DNA of 64,000 bases from Coriobacteriaceae bacterium (GCA_025992855.1 DAJPGB010000001.1:248001-312000); one strand, 5' to 3'; counted from the stretch's first letter, positions 26,537 through 35,866 are shown. The notes: a model not told the origin generated them from the letters alone. Program-made: numbers and translations.

Positions 26537-27364
26537 TTAGATGAGGCCGAAATGCCGCATCGCCGTGACGGTGCCGTCGTGTGCGACATCGTCGGTCACG
26601 TAGTCGGCGACCGCCTTGACCTCGGGCATGGCGTTGCCCATGGCGACAGCCGTCTCGACCGCAGCGAGCATGCCCAGGTCGTTGCCCGAATCGCCAAAGC
26701 CAAAGGTGCGCGCATTTCCCTCGCGGCCCAGGTACGCCAGCGCTCGCGCCACGCCCACGCCCTTGTCAATGCCCTTGGGGCTCAGCTCGCGATTCTGACC
26801 ACCGGTATTGCACAGCTCAAACTCGCAATCGATAAAGCCGTCATCGTTGGCTACGCGAGCCAAACTGGGCGCAGTGAGGCCTACCTTGCCCACGCGCAGA
26901 CGGCCGTCGACGCGCATCTCCTCGGTGCTGTGCGCCACAGAAGTGCCAATCAGAGACGACTGCTCAACACCCGCGGGTTCCAGGGCAAAAGTAGCCACGT
27001 TGGTCTCGAAAAAGGCCTCAATCCCTGCCGCGGCCATACGGCGTGCAAGCTCCTCGATAACGTCCTCGCCAAAGCAGTCCTCGTGTACCACGCGTCCCTC
27101 GACCTCGAGCGTGGCTCCCGCCATGGCAACGATGCCCGCGGGGTCGAGCGCACGCAGGCTATCGGCGATAAGCCACAGGGGGCGGCCCGTGCAGATAAAT
27201 GCCTTGTGCCCTGCATCGCGCAGTGCACGGAACGCCTCAACCACCGTCTGCGAGGGACGAACCGCCGAAAAGTCCTTATCGGTCATATCGTCGGGATCGA
27301 ACGACGTCAGCGTGCCGTCCACGTCAAAAAAGAGCACGGCGGAATCGGGGCACGCATCAATCAT
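26537..27364 (-). CDS. HAD-superfamily hydrolase, Cof/YbiV type
   Basis: 275 residues. HAD motif I is FFDVDGTL (Asp14, Asp16), motif II is CTGRP, the motif III Lys is in SPKGIDKGVGV, and motif IV is GFGDSGNDLGM. The large C2B cap marks the Cof-type phosphatases acting on sugar phosphates or flavin mononucleotide. ATG 27364 follows AAAGGAA; an earlier frame start at 27400 adds 12 residues without a better site. It may be co-transcribed with the transaldolase gene, but 195 bp separate them. The gap 26343-26536 shows no gene. Confidence 0.88.
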   Translation of the reverse strand: MIDACPDSAVLFFDVDGTLTSFDPDDMTDKDFSAVRPSQTVVEAFRALRDAGHKAFICTGRPLWLIADSLRALDPAGIVAMAGATLEVEGRVVHEDCFGEDVIEELARRMAAAGIEAFFETNVATFALEPAGVEQSSLIGTSVAHSTEEMRVDGRLRVGKVGLTAPSLARVANDDGFIDCEFELCNTGGQNRELSPKGIDKGVGVARALAYLGREGNARTFGFGDSGNDLGMLAAVETAVAMGNAMPEVKAVADYVTDDVAHDGTVTAMRHFGLI

Positions 27365-27439
27365 ATGGGTTCCTTTCGAGGATAAGGGCAAACGAAGCAT
27401 CCATCATATAATGGAGCGACGCAACCAGAGAGGTCACCC

Positions 27440-29998
27440 ATGGAATTTTACGCAAGCTGCCCCGAGGGCTTTGAGTCCGCACTCGCCGATGAGCTTAAAC
27501 GCCTCGGGCTTTCGCATGTCCGCCGCCTGAAGGGCCGCGCCACGTTTGAGGGCGAGCTCGAAGAAGGCTACCGCGCCTGTCTATGGTCGCGCCTGGCGAG
27601 CCGCGTGTTCGTGGTACTCGGACGCTTTGAGGCACAGGATGCCGACGAACTGTACGATAGCGTTTACGACATCGCCTGGGAGGGCATTGTTCGCCCCGGC
27701 GCCACCATCGCCATCACCGCCCGCGGCGTGACCGAGCAGCTGCGCAACACGCGCTTCTCGGCCCTGCGCGCCAAGGACGCATTGTGCGACCGCCTGGCCG
27801 AGACCACGGGCCGTCGCGCCGATGTCGATGCCGCCGACCCCGACGTTCACCTGCTGCTTTCGCTGCGCCAGCGTCGCGCGAGCATCAGCCTGGACCTTTC
27901 GGGCGACCCGTTATTCAAGCGCCTGCCACCCGCCGCGACCCGCGCCGGCGAGGGCGCGCACGTGCTGCGCCCCGACTACGCCGCCCTGGTGCTGGCGCAG
28001 GTCGGCTGGACCGCACTGTGCGAGCGCGAGCTGACGGCCGACGATTACGAGAACGAAGCCCTGCCCACGCTGGTCGACGCCTCGTGCGCCGGCGGCGGCC
28101 TGCTGTTGGAGGCCGTGAACATTCTGACCGACCGCGCCCCGGGCGCCGCACGCGAGCGCTGGGGCTTTGAGGGCTGGCAGCTGCACGACGCCGCTCTGTG
28201 GGAGCATTTGCTTGCCGAGGCACGCGAGCGCGAGACCGCGGCGCGTGAGCGCCAGGCGTGCATCGTCGCCGTGGACATTGACCCCGCCGCCCGCAAGACC
28301 GCCGAGCGCATGGTCAAGTGTGCCGGCTACAAGCGCTTTGTCGATTTTTGCGCCGCCAAGTCCGCAACCGTACTGGACCACGCAGGCACTGTCGCCGGCG
28401 CCGCCGTAGTCGCGGATACGACCGAGACACCGCTTTCGCTCATGCACGACGCCATGACGCTGGTCGGCGAGCTGCGCCGCGCGCCCGAGCTCACTTCGGC
28501 GCCGGTCGCCGCGCTCACCCGCGACGGATTGCTGGCCCGCGCGCTCCACGCCGAGCCCGAGCGCTCGATTGCCGTCATGCCCAACAACGAGGAGGCGACC
28601 GTCGAAGTCTGGCCCTCGCTCGACCACGCCGCCGCAGCGTTTGAGGCTTCGACCAGCGCAGATGCCGAGGAGCAGACCGCAGACGCTCAAGACGAAGCCG
28701 CCGGCACCCCCATGCCCGAGCCTGCCGCCACGCTCGACCTGGGCGACGGCAAGCCGCTGCCCGTGCTCATCCCCGAGTCCGAACAGTTCGCCAACCGCCT
28801 GCGCAAGAACGCCCGTCTGCGCCGCAAGTGGGCCAAGCGCGAGGGCGTGAGCTGCTACCGCGTCTACGATGCCGACCTGCCCGATTACTCCGCCGCCATC
28901 GACCTGTACGAGGGCTGCCCGCAGACGCCGGGCCGCTGGCTCGTCATCGCCGAATACGCCGCGCCCAAGACCATCGACCCCGCACTGGCCCAGGCCCGCA
29001 TGCTCGACATCTTGGCCATCGCGCCGCGTATCCTGGACGTCCCGGCCGAGCACGTGCACGCCAAGGCCCGCATGCGCTCGCGCGGCGGCTCGCAGTACGG
29101 CAAGCAGGGCGCCGGCAAGGGCGCATCGGGCGAGCGCGCCAACATCGCGCGCCGCCGTCTGCCGCTCATCGAAGAGGGCGGCCTTACCTTTGCCGTCAAC
29201 TTTGACGACTACCTGGATGTGGGCATCTTCTTGGATCACCGCGTCACCCGCAACCTGGTGCGCGAGCACGCCAAGCAGGCGCGCCGCTTCCTCAACCTAT
29301 TTGCCTACACCGGCACCGCCACCTGCTACGCAGCCGACGGCGGCGTCGAGGAGACCGTGACGGTCGACCTCTCCAACACCTATCTGGACTGGGCCGAGCG
29401 CAATATGCGTCAGAACGGCTTTGTGGGGCCGCAGCATCATTTTGTGCGCGATGACGTGCTCGCCTGGATTCGTGACCAGCGCCAGACGCGCAACCGCTGG
29501 GACCTGATCTTTGTCGACCCGCCCACGTTCTCGAACTCGTCCAAGATGGGCCGTCGCACCTGGGATGTCCAGCGCGACCATGTTGAGCTTTTGGCCGGCG
29601 TGTCGCGCCTGCTCGCACAGGGCGGCCATGCCATCTTTAGCTGCAACCTGCGCGGCTTCCGCCCCGAGACGCGCAAGCTCGCACGAGCGGGCGTCGTGCT
29701 GGAGGACATTACGGCACAGACCATCCCCGAGGATTTCGCGCGCAACCAGAAGGTGCACCACTGCTATATCGTGCGCCGCCTGCCCATCGAAGATGCCATG
29801 GCCGAGGTCGGCTTTAGCGCCGAGGAGATTGCCGAGCGAACCGAGGAGCTGCGCAACCCCGAGGCCCGCAAGCCTCGCGCGGCAGCGCCCGCGCACGCGC
29901 AGGCAGGAGACCGAGGTCCACGCGGCGACGGCAAGCCCTCCCCCGCCGGCAAGCCCAAAAAGAAAAAGTTCTACGCCAGCAAGCCCAAGGGCAAATAA
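27440..29998 (+). CDS. rlmKL: RlmKL-type 23S rRNA methyltransferase with a degenerate RlmL half
   Basis: 852 residues. It has an N-terminal THUMP domain (about 45-155), an RlmL-type Rossmann domain (about 165-400) and an RlmK-type C-terminal domain (about 560-790). The RlmK half is intact: NLFAYTGTATCYAA for SAM binding and FVDPPTFSNS. In the RlmL half the usual DPMCGSGTLLIEA reads DASCAGGGLLLEA, and I find no NPPYGER motif. The m7G2069 activity is therefore expected, while m2G2445 activity is doubtful. The C-terminus is an Ala/Lys/Pro-rich tail of about 60 residues. ATG 27440 follows agaggtc. Single gene. Confidence 0.88.
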   Translation: MEFYASCPEGFESALADELKRLGLSHVRRLKGRATFEGELEEGYRACLWSRLASRVFVVLGRFEAQDADELYDSVYDIAWEGIVRPGATIAITARGVTEQLRNTRFSALRAKDALCDRLAETTGRRADVDAADPDVHLLLSLRQRRASISLDLSGDPLFKRLPPAATRAGEGAHVLRPDYAALVLAQVGWTALCERELTADDYENEALPTLVDASCAGGGLLLEAVNILTDRAPGAARERWGFEGWQLHDAALWEHLLAEARERETAARERQACIVAVDIDPAARKTAERMVKCAGYKRFVDFCAAKSATVLDHAGTVAGAAVVADTTETPLSLMHDAMTLVGELRRAPELTSAPVAALTRDGLLARALHAEPERSIAVMPNNEEATVEVWPSLDHAAAAFEASTSADAEEQTADAQDEAAGTPMPEPAATLDLGDGKPLPVLIPESEQFANRLRKNARLRRKWAKREGVSCYRVYDADLPDYSAAIDLYEGCPQTPGRWLVIAEYAAPKTIDPALAQARMLDILAIAPRILDVPAEHVHAKARMRSRGGSQYGKQGAGKGASGERANIARRRLPLIEEGGLTFAVNFDDYLDVGIFLDHRVTRNLVREHAKQARRFLNLFAYTGTATCYAADGGVEETVTVDLSNTYLDWAERNMRQNGFVGPQHHFVRDDVLAWIRDQRQTRNRWDLIFVDPPTFSNSSKMGRRTWDVQRDHVELLAGVSRLLAQGGHAIFSCNLRGFRPETRKLARAGVVLEDITAQTIPEDFARNQKVHHCYIVRRLPIEDAMAEVGFSAEEIAERTEELRNPEARKPRAAAPAHAQAGDRGPRGDGKPSPAGKPKKKKFYASKPKGK

Positions 29999-30001
29999 CA
30001 A

Positions 30002-30068
30002 AGTTGCGGTGGAATAGTTCCTAAAAATGCCTGGTAAAGGACCAAACAGGAACTATTTCACCGCAACT
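30002..30068. repeat. Inverted repeat with 21-bp arms between rlmKL and kdpE-like genes
   Basis: Arms 30002-30022 and 30048-30068 match at 20 of 21 positions around a 25-bp loop. It begins 4 bp after the rlmKL stop, between convergent genes. On the minus strand the stem is followed by a T-rich stretch, so bidirectional termination is possible; the arm length is more like a mobile palindromic unit. Confidence 0.75.
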
Positions 30069-30092
30069 CATATTGGGATGGTGGTTGGCGAT

Positions 30093-30806
30093 CTAGCCTT
30101 GGGTGACCAGGCGATAGCCGATACCCACGTGCGTTTGGATATAGCGCGGGTGCGCGGGGTCGGACTCGATCTTCTTGCGCAGCGTGCCCATAAAGACACG
30201 CAGGCTCGCCAGGTCGCTCTTAGTTGCCGTACCCCAAATCTCGTGCAGGATAAACTGGTGCGTCAGCACCTTGTCGGCGTTGTGCGCCAGCAGGCACAAG
30301 AGCTTGTACTCGATCGGCGTCAGGTGCAGTTCCTCGCCATCCATCGTGGCGATGCCGGCATCAAAATCGATATGCAGCTCGCCGGTATCGAACGAGCCCT
30401 CGGAGGCAACGCCGCCCGTCTGTGCATACGAAAGACGCCTGAGCGTCGTGCGGATGCGCGCGAGCAACTCCTCGACCGAAAACGGCTTGGTCAGGTAGTC
30501 GTCGGCGCCGGCATCGAGCGCGCGAATCTTGTCCGCATCCTCGCTGCGCGCCGAGACCACAATAATCGGCATGCCCGACCATGTGCGCACCGACTCCACC
30601 ACCTTGACGCCATCCATATCGGGTAGGCCCAGATCGAGCAGCACAATGCTCGGCGCCTGCGATGAGGCGGCGGCGATGGCAGCATGGGCGGTCTCCACGG
30701 CCATATGACGCAAGCCGTGCGCCTCGAGCGCAGCAACGATAAGGTTGCGGACGGCGGGATCGTCCTCGACAACCAAGATAAGCGGTTTTACGGCAGAGTT
30801 CGGCAC
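30093..30806 (-). CDS. OmpR/KdpE-type response regulator
   Basis: 237 residues. The receiver domain has phospho-acceptor Asp58 (VLLDLGLPDMDG) and Lys107 (LTKPF). The C-terminal OmpR/PhoB winged helix includes LTPIEYKLLCLLAHNADKVL and FMGTLRKKIE. It is closest to KdpE. GTG 30806 is chosen because AAGGAG overlaps the end of the kinase gene 7 bp upstream; the frame is open to 30887. It is the last gene of a kup-orf-kinase-regulator operon, so it probably controls K+ uptake genes, perhaps kup itself. Confidence 0.9.
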   Translation of the reverse strand: MPNSAVKPLILVVEDDPAVRNLIVAALEAHGLRHMAVETAHAAIAAASSQAPSIVLLDLGLPDMDGVKVVESVRTWSGMPIIVVSARSEDADKIRALDAGADDYLTKPFSVEELLARIRTTLRRLSYAQTGGVASEGSFDTGELHIDFDAGIATMDGEELHLTPIEYKLLCLLAHNADKVLTHQFILHEIWGTATKSDLASLRVFMGTLRKKIESDPAHPRYIQTHVGIGYRLVTQG

Positions 30807-30810
30807 GGCG

Positions 30811-32436
30811 CTACTCCTTATCAAACGAAACATCGGCGACGGGAAGCTCAATCGTAAAGACCGAGCCGTGCGGGTCCGCCGCGGCAACCTCTATGCTACC
30901 GCCATGCGCCAACGCAATGGAGCGGCAGAGCGAAAGACCCAGGCCCACGCTGCGGTGGCTGTCGGCCAGACCATGGTTGGCGGTATAGAACGACTCAAAG
31001 ATCCGCTCGCGATCCTCGGGCGCGATGCCCGGGCCATCATCGGCCACCGAGCACGCCACGTGCCCATCGTCGACACCAATTGAAATCACGATATGCGAGC
31101 CTGTGGGCGTATAGGTGATGGCATTGTTCACCAGGTTCACCACGAGCTGTACCATCAGACGCGCGTCGACGTTAACGAGCGCCGGTTCATCGCACGCTAC
31201 CACCTTAAGGTCGTGCTCGCGCACGGCCGGACTTACGTGGCGCAGCGCCTCCTCGACGATATCGTCCATGAGCTCGAGCGTAGTCGACAGGCGCATACCG
31301 CCGCCCTCGAGCTTGGTGATGGCAAGCAGGTTCTCGACGGTGGCGTTGAGCCATTGCGCATCCGAGCGAATGGACAGGAGCAGGCCGCGACGCGTCTGGG
31401 CGTCGAGCACGGCGGTGCCGGTCGAGCCCTGGTCGAGCAGCACATCGGCATTGCCCGAAATACTGGTGAGCGGCGTGCGCAGGTCGTGCGAAATGGAACG
31501 CAGCAGGTTGGCGCGCAGCTGCTCGTTTTTGGCGAGCACCGCCGCCTCCTCGCGGGCCTCCATGGCACGGGCGCGGTCGAGTGCCAGCTCGCCTTCGCTC
31601 ACGATGGCATCGGCAAGTGTCCGCTCCTCGTGCGTCAGCACGTCGGGCTCGGCAGCAATAGCCAGCACGCCCACCATCGAGGCGGGGTCGCCCGAGCGCA
31701 CGAAGCCGTCGCCTGTGCGAACCGTCAGGTAGATACCATAAAACGCCGAGCCGCCATAGGTGGCATCGAGCGGCGTACCCACATAGGCGGACGCCGAGAG
31801 TCGCGGCGGCATCTGCGGCGCCAGCTCGTGCACCGGCGCGGCATCGCCCACGGCCGTGTATGTCGCACGCGGCAGCAGGTCATCGCCCTCGGCGTCGGCG
31901 CCGTACCACACGACCGGACGGCCCGAAAGACGCGCCAGCTGCGTGGCCATGGCGTGGACGATCTGCTGTTCGTCGGCGCAGCGCTGCAACATGCGGTTGG
32001 TCTCGAGCACCATATGCGTGCGGCGGTCGCTGGCGGCAGCCTGTGCCAGGGCGCGGCGCAGGGCCAACGCAATCGAGCTCGACACAAGCGAGACCACGAA
32101 CATGATGAAGAACATGCCGGGATAGCCGCGGTCGATAAGCGACAGCGAGTAGCGCGGGTCGACAAACAAGAAGTTGTAGAGCGCCACGGCGGCAGCCGAG
32201 CTCAGCAAGCAATACAGGCGACTCCAGGTAAAGAATGCGCACAACTGAACGGCGAACACATAGACGATCATGATGCTCGGCGCGAGACCCGGATGATCGA
32301 GCAGCGCGCCCACAATCGTCGCCGCGACCAGCAGCCCCACCGATACGCAGGCGTCATACAGAGGAGTGCGGCGCATCAGCGTTGTGCGCCGCCACCAAAA
32401 GCTATCGGCAATATCGCCGTCCGTACGGACGTCCAT
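30811..32436 (-). CDS. KdpD-like sensor histidine kinase lacking the N-terminal KdpD/Usp domains
   Basis: 541 residues. Four membrane segments (about 28-130) of the KdpD DUF4118 type, a GAF-like region (about 145-290), then DHp and ATPase domains: SISHDLRTPL with His317, NLVNNAITYTP and DDGPGIAPEDRERIFESFY. Full KdpD has about 900 residues with cytosolic KdpD and Usp domains first; these are absent. It transfers phosphate to the KdpE-like regulator encoded immediately downstream. No kdpFABC genes are present; kup lies upstream in the same operon. Confidence 0.88.
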   Translation of the reverse strand: MDVRTDGDIADSFWWRRTTLMRRTPLYDACVSVGLLVAATIVGALLDHPGLAPSIMIVYVFAVQLCAFFTWSRLYCLLSSAAAVALYNFLFVDPRYSLSLIDRGYPGMFFIMFVVSLVSSSIALALRRALAQAAASDRRTHMVLETNRMLQRCADEQQIVHAMATQLARLSGRPVVWYGADAEGDDLLPRATYTAVGDAAPVHELAPQMPPRLSASAYVGTPLDATYGGSAFYGIYLTVRTGDGFVRSGDPASMVGVLAIAAEPDVLTHEERTLADAIVSEGELALDRARAMEAREEAAVLAKNEQLRANLLRSISHDLRTPLTSISGNADVLLDQGSTGTAVLDAQTRRGLLLSIRSDAQWLNATVENLLAITKLEGGGMRLSTTLELMDDIVEEALRHVSPAVREHDLKVVACDEPALVNVDARLMVQLVVNLVNNAITYTPTGSHIVISIGVDDGHVACSVADDGPGIAPEDRERIFESFYTANHGLADSHRSVGLGLSLCRSIALAHGGSIEVAAADPHGSVFTIELPVADVSFDKE

Positions 32437-32464
32437 CAGCGCCCCGCCCCTCTCTCAAAAACAA

Positions 32465-32503
32465 AAACCACCACAAAGGGAACAGGCACCTTTGTGGTGG
32501 TTT
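32465..32503. repeat. Palindromic unit between the small membrane protein and the kinase gene
   Basis: Perfect 15-bp arms aaaccaccacaaagg (32465-32479) and cctttgtggtggttt (32489-32503) with a 9-nt loop, gaacaggca. The right-arm motif recurs directly (cccttgtggtggttcc). It lies inside the operon and could form an mRNA stem. The core resembles the tgacaaaggg palindromes. Confidence 0.75.
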
Positions 32504-32549
32504 CCCTTGTGGTGGTTCCAAGTGTAAAGCCTTCTACGACCGGCAGTCG

Positions 32550-32774
32550 CTAGACAAACAGCACGTGCGCGAGCAGTGCCCACACGCACACCGCTCCAAA
32601 TACCAGTGCCACGATCGAGATCACGCGGTCGGCCATGTCCATGTTGGCACGATTCGTAAAGAACCGATCTTCGGCGGCATCGACGCGCGCCTCACGCACC
32701 ATTTCGACCACCGCCTCGCGGCCATCGAGCGCCTTTGCATCCATGTTTGCCTCCCCGGCCTCATGCTTATCCAT
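32550..32774 (-). CDS. Small single-span membrane protein in the kup operon
   Basis: 74 residues: a charged N-terminal half (about 1-45) followed by one C-terminal membrane span (VISIVALVFGAVCVWALLAH). No family is recognised. It starts 30 bp after the kup stop, with GGAG about 10 bp upstream of ATG 32774, and precedes the sensor kinase, all on the same strand. Its place suggests an accessory subunit of the transporter or a sensor-coupling peptide, by analogy with small regulatory membrane proteins; this is inference. Confidence 0.65.
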   Translation of the reverse strand: MDKHEAGEANMDAKALDGREAVVEMVREARVDAAEDRFFTNRANMDMADRVISIVALVFGAVCVWALLAHVLFV

Positions 32775-32804
32775 CAAAAACTAACTCCGTGTAGCCACCG
32801 GCGT

Positions 32805-34832
32805 CTACGGCCGCTCGTTGGGAGCCAGGCGCTGCATCTTATTCACGGCCTTGAACTTGGTGAACAGCGGCACGTACTCAAAGCTCACGTTGGAGTTCTC
32901 CAGGCCGTACCAACGCGCGGGCGTGCCGGCGGCGCGGCGGATGATGTACTTGAGCGTGATGGCCGTACGCTCGCTGGGCTCTACATCGCTTTCGGGCGCC
33001 AGAAGCTTACGGATCAGGACGAACTTGAACGTGCCGATGTTACCCGGATCCTTGTAGACCGAGTAGTCATGCGTCTGCGGCGGCAGCTCGCCGGTGGCAG
33101 CCAGGTCCTGAACAACCTGACGCAGGTAGGCATTGACGCGCTGGTTGATCTTGTAGCCCAGGTACAGATGCACGCGGAACACGTAGTCGGTGCCGAACGT
33201 CTCGACCGAATAGGCAAAGGTATGCGGTTCGTCCATGGTCTCGACGTTCACAAACCACCAGGCGTGGGCACGCTTGGGATGCTTGTCCAAGATCGAGTAG
33301 ACAATATCGCGGTCGATGTAGTCGGTATGGGTGTCCTTGGTCAGGTACACGACGTTGTCGCTCATGCGCTCGTAACGGTCGTCGTCGCGCAGGCGCTTGA
33401 GCTGCGGCAGGTAGCTGCGCAGCGGCAGCAGCGTAAACTGGCGCTGCTCGACCGCCGTGCCGTTGTACCAGCACACCATAATGCCCATGATGAGTGCAGC
33501 CATGAGGATGGTGAAGTAGCCGCCGTGGAAGAACTTGGTGAGCGAGCTCACGAAGAAGAAGCCTTCGAGCAAAAGGAAGAAGGCCGCGAAGATCCACGGA
33601 GCAACCTTGAGCTTGCGCTCCTCGTGCAGGTAGAAGAAGAGCAGCAGCGTGGTGCACATCATAGTCAGCGTAATGGCAAGGCCGTAGGCGGCTTCCATAT
33701 GCGCCGAGTTCTGGAACAGCAGCACCACGATGACGCAGCCGACAAGCATGACGTTGTTGACCATGGGGATGTAGAGCTGGCCCTTGGTCTCGGCAGGGTA
33801 GAAGACCTGCATGTGCGGCATAAGGTCCAGGCGGCTGGCCTCGGACACCAGCGAGAATGCGCCGGTGATGAGCGCCTGCGAGGCGATGATGGCCGCGATG
33901 GTGGAAAGGCCGACGGCAAACGGGCGCAGGCCCGGGGCGAGCATCTGGTAGAACGGGTTGAGGTCGGCAATGCCCATGAGCTCGGGGTTGGCAGCGTTGT
34001 TCATAAGCCAAGCACCCTGGCCCATATAGGAAAGCAGCAGGCAGCACTTAACGAACGGCCAGGTGGCGTAGATGTTGCCGCGGCCGACGTGGCCCATGTC
34101 GGAGTAGAGCGCCTCGGCACCGGTGGTGGCGAGGAAGCAGCTGCCCAGAATCATGATGCCCGCGTGGTTGTTGGGGCTTAGCAAAAAGGCGATGCCGCGC
34201 ACCGGGTTGAGGCACAGCAGCACGGCGGGGTGCTGGAAGACAAAGAACAGACCCGTGCCGCCCAGGAACAGAAACCACAGCGTCATGATGGGGCCAAAGG
34301 CGTGACCGATCTTGGCCGTACCGATGCGCTGTACCAAGAAGAGCGCGATGATGATGGCGAGCGTAATGGCGACGACGCGGCCCTGGTCATCGCCCAGCAC
34401 GGCATGGACCGCCGGGATGGTGCGCAGGCCCTCAATGGCCGTGGTAACGGTAACGGCCGGCGTCAGGATGCCGTCGGCGAGCAGCGCGGCACCACCCAGC
34501 ATGGCGGGGATGATAAGCCACTTGCCGCAGCGCTTGACCAGGCTGTACAGGGCAAAGATGCCGCCCTCACCATGGTTATCGGCGCGCAGCGAGATGAGCA
34601 CATACTTGATGGTGGTCAGCAGCGTGACCGTCCACACGACAAGGGAGAGCGCGCCAAGCACGAACTCCTCCGTGACGCTTCCGATGCCGCCGTTGCCGGC
34701 AACGAGCGCCTTAGTTACATACATAGGGCTGGTGCCGATATCGCCGTACACCACGCCCAGCGTGACGAGCATCGCCGAGATGCTCACAGGAATCGCAGCG
34801 TGCGAGGCTGCCTCCTTGGCCTTTTGTTCCAT
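32805..34832 (-). CDS. kup: KUP-family potassium uptake protein
   Basis: 675 residues, standard KUP length. About 12 membrane segments, with the signature LVTLGVVYGDIGTSPMYV near the N-terminus, GEGGIFALYSLV and ALYSDMGHVG, and a soluble C-terminal domain from about residue 460. It is a K+:H+ symporter. ATG 34832 follows GGGAGG; a TTG at 34850 is the alternative. A TATAAT -10 lies at 34868-34873 on the minus strand. It is the first gene of an operon with a small membrane protein and a KdpD/KdpE-like pair, a setting that suggests K+-responsive control. Confidence 0.92.
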   Translation of the reverse strand: MEQKAKEAASHAAIPVSISAMLVTLGVVYGDIGTSPMYVTKALVAGNGGIGSVTEEFVLGALSLVVWTVTLLTTIKYVLISLRADNHGEGGIFALYSLVKRCGKWLIIPAMLGGAALLADGILTPAVTVTTAIEGLRTIPAVHAVLGDDQGRVVAITLAIIIALFLVQRIGTAKIGHAFGPIMTLWFLFLGGTGLFFVFQHPAVLLCLNPVRGIAFLLSPNNHAGIMILGSCFLATTGAEALYSDMGHVGRGNIYATWPFVKCCLLLSYMGQGAWLMNNAANPELMGIADLNPFYQMLAPGLRPFAVGLSTIAAIIASQALITGAFSLVSEASRLDLMPHMQVFYPAETKGQLYIPMVNNVMLVGCVIVVLLFQNSAHMEAAYGLAITLTMMCTTLLLFFYLHEERKLKVAPWIFAAFFLLLEGFFFVSSLTKFFHGGYFTILMAALIMGIMVCWYNGTAVEQRQFTLLPLRSYLPQLKRLRDDDRYERMSDNVVYLTKDTHTDYIDRDIVYSILDKHPKRAHAWWFVNVETMDEPHTFAYSVETFGTDYVFRVHLYLGYKINQRVNAYLRQVVQDLAATGELPPQTHDYSVYKDPGNIGTFKFVLIRKLLAPESDVEPSERTAITLKYIIRRAAGTPARWYGLENSNVSFEYVPLFTKFKAVNKMQRLAPNERP

Positions 34833-34955
34833 AAGCCGGTTTCCTCCCAACTTTAATGTTCGAAGGGATTATAGGCAATCGGCCCATGTTTGAATGCACT
34901 GTTTTCCCAGCTAGATAAAGATTTATACAGTCTTTAGGCTACCGCGGCGATATGG

Positions 34956-34988
34956 AATGTGACAAAGGGACTGTCCCTTTGTCGCATT
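34956..34988. repeat. Dispersed palindrome between kup and nitroreductase genes
   Basis: Arms aatgtgacaaagggac (34956-34971) and gtccctttgtcgcatt (34973-34988) have one mismatch around a single central base. Same family as 20316-20346. It lies just past the nitroreductase stop. Confidence 0.8.
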
Positions 34989-34990
34989 GG

Positions 34991-35866
34991 CTACTTGCCG
35001 AGCCAGTTTTTGAACCACCACTCCATGGAACGGCTCATCTCGGCCATAAAGGGACTCGTGTGCTTGCGGGTGTAGATATCCACGACGCGCTCCCCCACCT
35101 CGCGGGCATGCGGACGGAACATCGCGTCCATCTCGGCCACCTGCGCGTCCATAGTCGCAGCATCGGCGCGGCAGTAGCGCTCCTCGTGCACCAGGTTCAC
35201 CACGGGATGCGCAATGGCCGGACGCTCCTTACGGGGCGTGCCGATGATGAGCATCGACAGCGGCATGGTATAGGGCGGCAGATCGAGCAGCTCGGCAACT
35301 TCCTCGGCATTCTCGACGATATCACCGATATAGCAGCTCCCCAGCCCCAGGGCCTCGGCGGCAACCACGGCGTTTTGCGCGGCGATCACGGCGTCCTGGG
35401 CCGCGATGGCAAAGTCGCCCAAACCCGGCGCACGGCGGGGCGCCTTGCCCGTGCGCTCGACGAACTCGGGCTCAAAGCAGCCCACGTGCTCAAACAGATC
35501 GATCCACTTGGCATAATCGACCACAAATATAAGTGCCCAGGGCGCCTTGGCGATCATGGGCTGGTGGTCGCACAGGTCGGCCAGACGGTCCAGCGTAGCC
35601 TGCTCGCGAATACTCACGATGGAATACATCATCATGGCGCCCGCCGACGGTGCGCGACTCGCCGCATGCAGAATCGCCGCACGCTGCTCGTCGGTCACCG
35701 CCACGGGGCGGTCGTCGTCATCACGCGCGAAGGCACGCGTGGACGAGCGGTGCTCCAAGATGTCCAGCACCGCGTTACCCGTAGTCTCGACCGGATAACC
35801 GTTCGCATCCACGCCCGCAGCTCCGCCGCAGTGCCCGGCACCCGTCATACAAACCTGCTCGCTCAT
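34991..35866 (-). CDS. Nitroreductase-family flavoprotein
   Basis: 291 residues. The FMN-binding HRSSTRAFARDD and SRAPSAGAMMMYSI near the N-terminus, then AAEALGLGSCYIGDI and LSMLIIGTPRKERP, fit the NAD(P)H-dependent nitroreductase fold. The C-terminus carries an extra segment of about 65 residues (VHEERYCRADAA onwards) and ends WWFKNWLGK. A His/Cys-containing N-terminal leader of about 30 residues precedes the fold. It is cytoplasmic and the natural substrate is unknown. Divergent from the LTA-synthase-like gene; the gap 35867-36079 shows no further gene. Confidence 0.85.
   Translation of the reverse strand: MSEQVCMTGAGHCGGAAGVDANGYPVETTGNAVLDILEHRSSTRAFARDDDDRPVAVTDEQRAAILHAASRAPSAGAMMMYSIVSIREQATLDRLADLCDHQPMIAKAPWALIFVVDYAKWIDLFEHVGCFEPEFVERTGKAPRRAPGLGDFAIAAQDAVIAAQNAVVAAEALGLGSCYIGDIVENAEEVAELLDLPPYTMPLSMLIIGTPRKERPAIAHPVVNLVHEERYCRADAATMDAQVAEMDAMFRPHAREVGERVVDIYTRKHTSPFMAEMSRSMEWWFKNWLGK

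Noticed and set aside
34833..34955. Cyclic-di-AMP (ydaO-type) riboswitch upstream of kup
   Set aside because: The leader is only about 30-40 nt after the likely -10 and lacks the conserved motifs.
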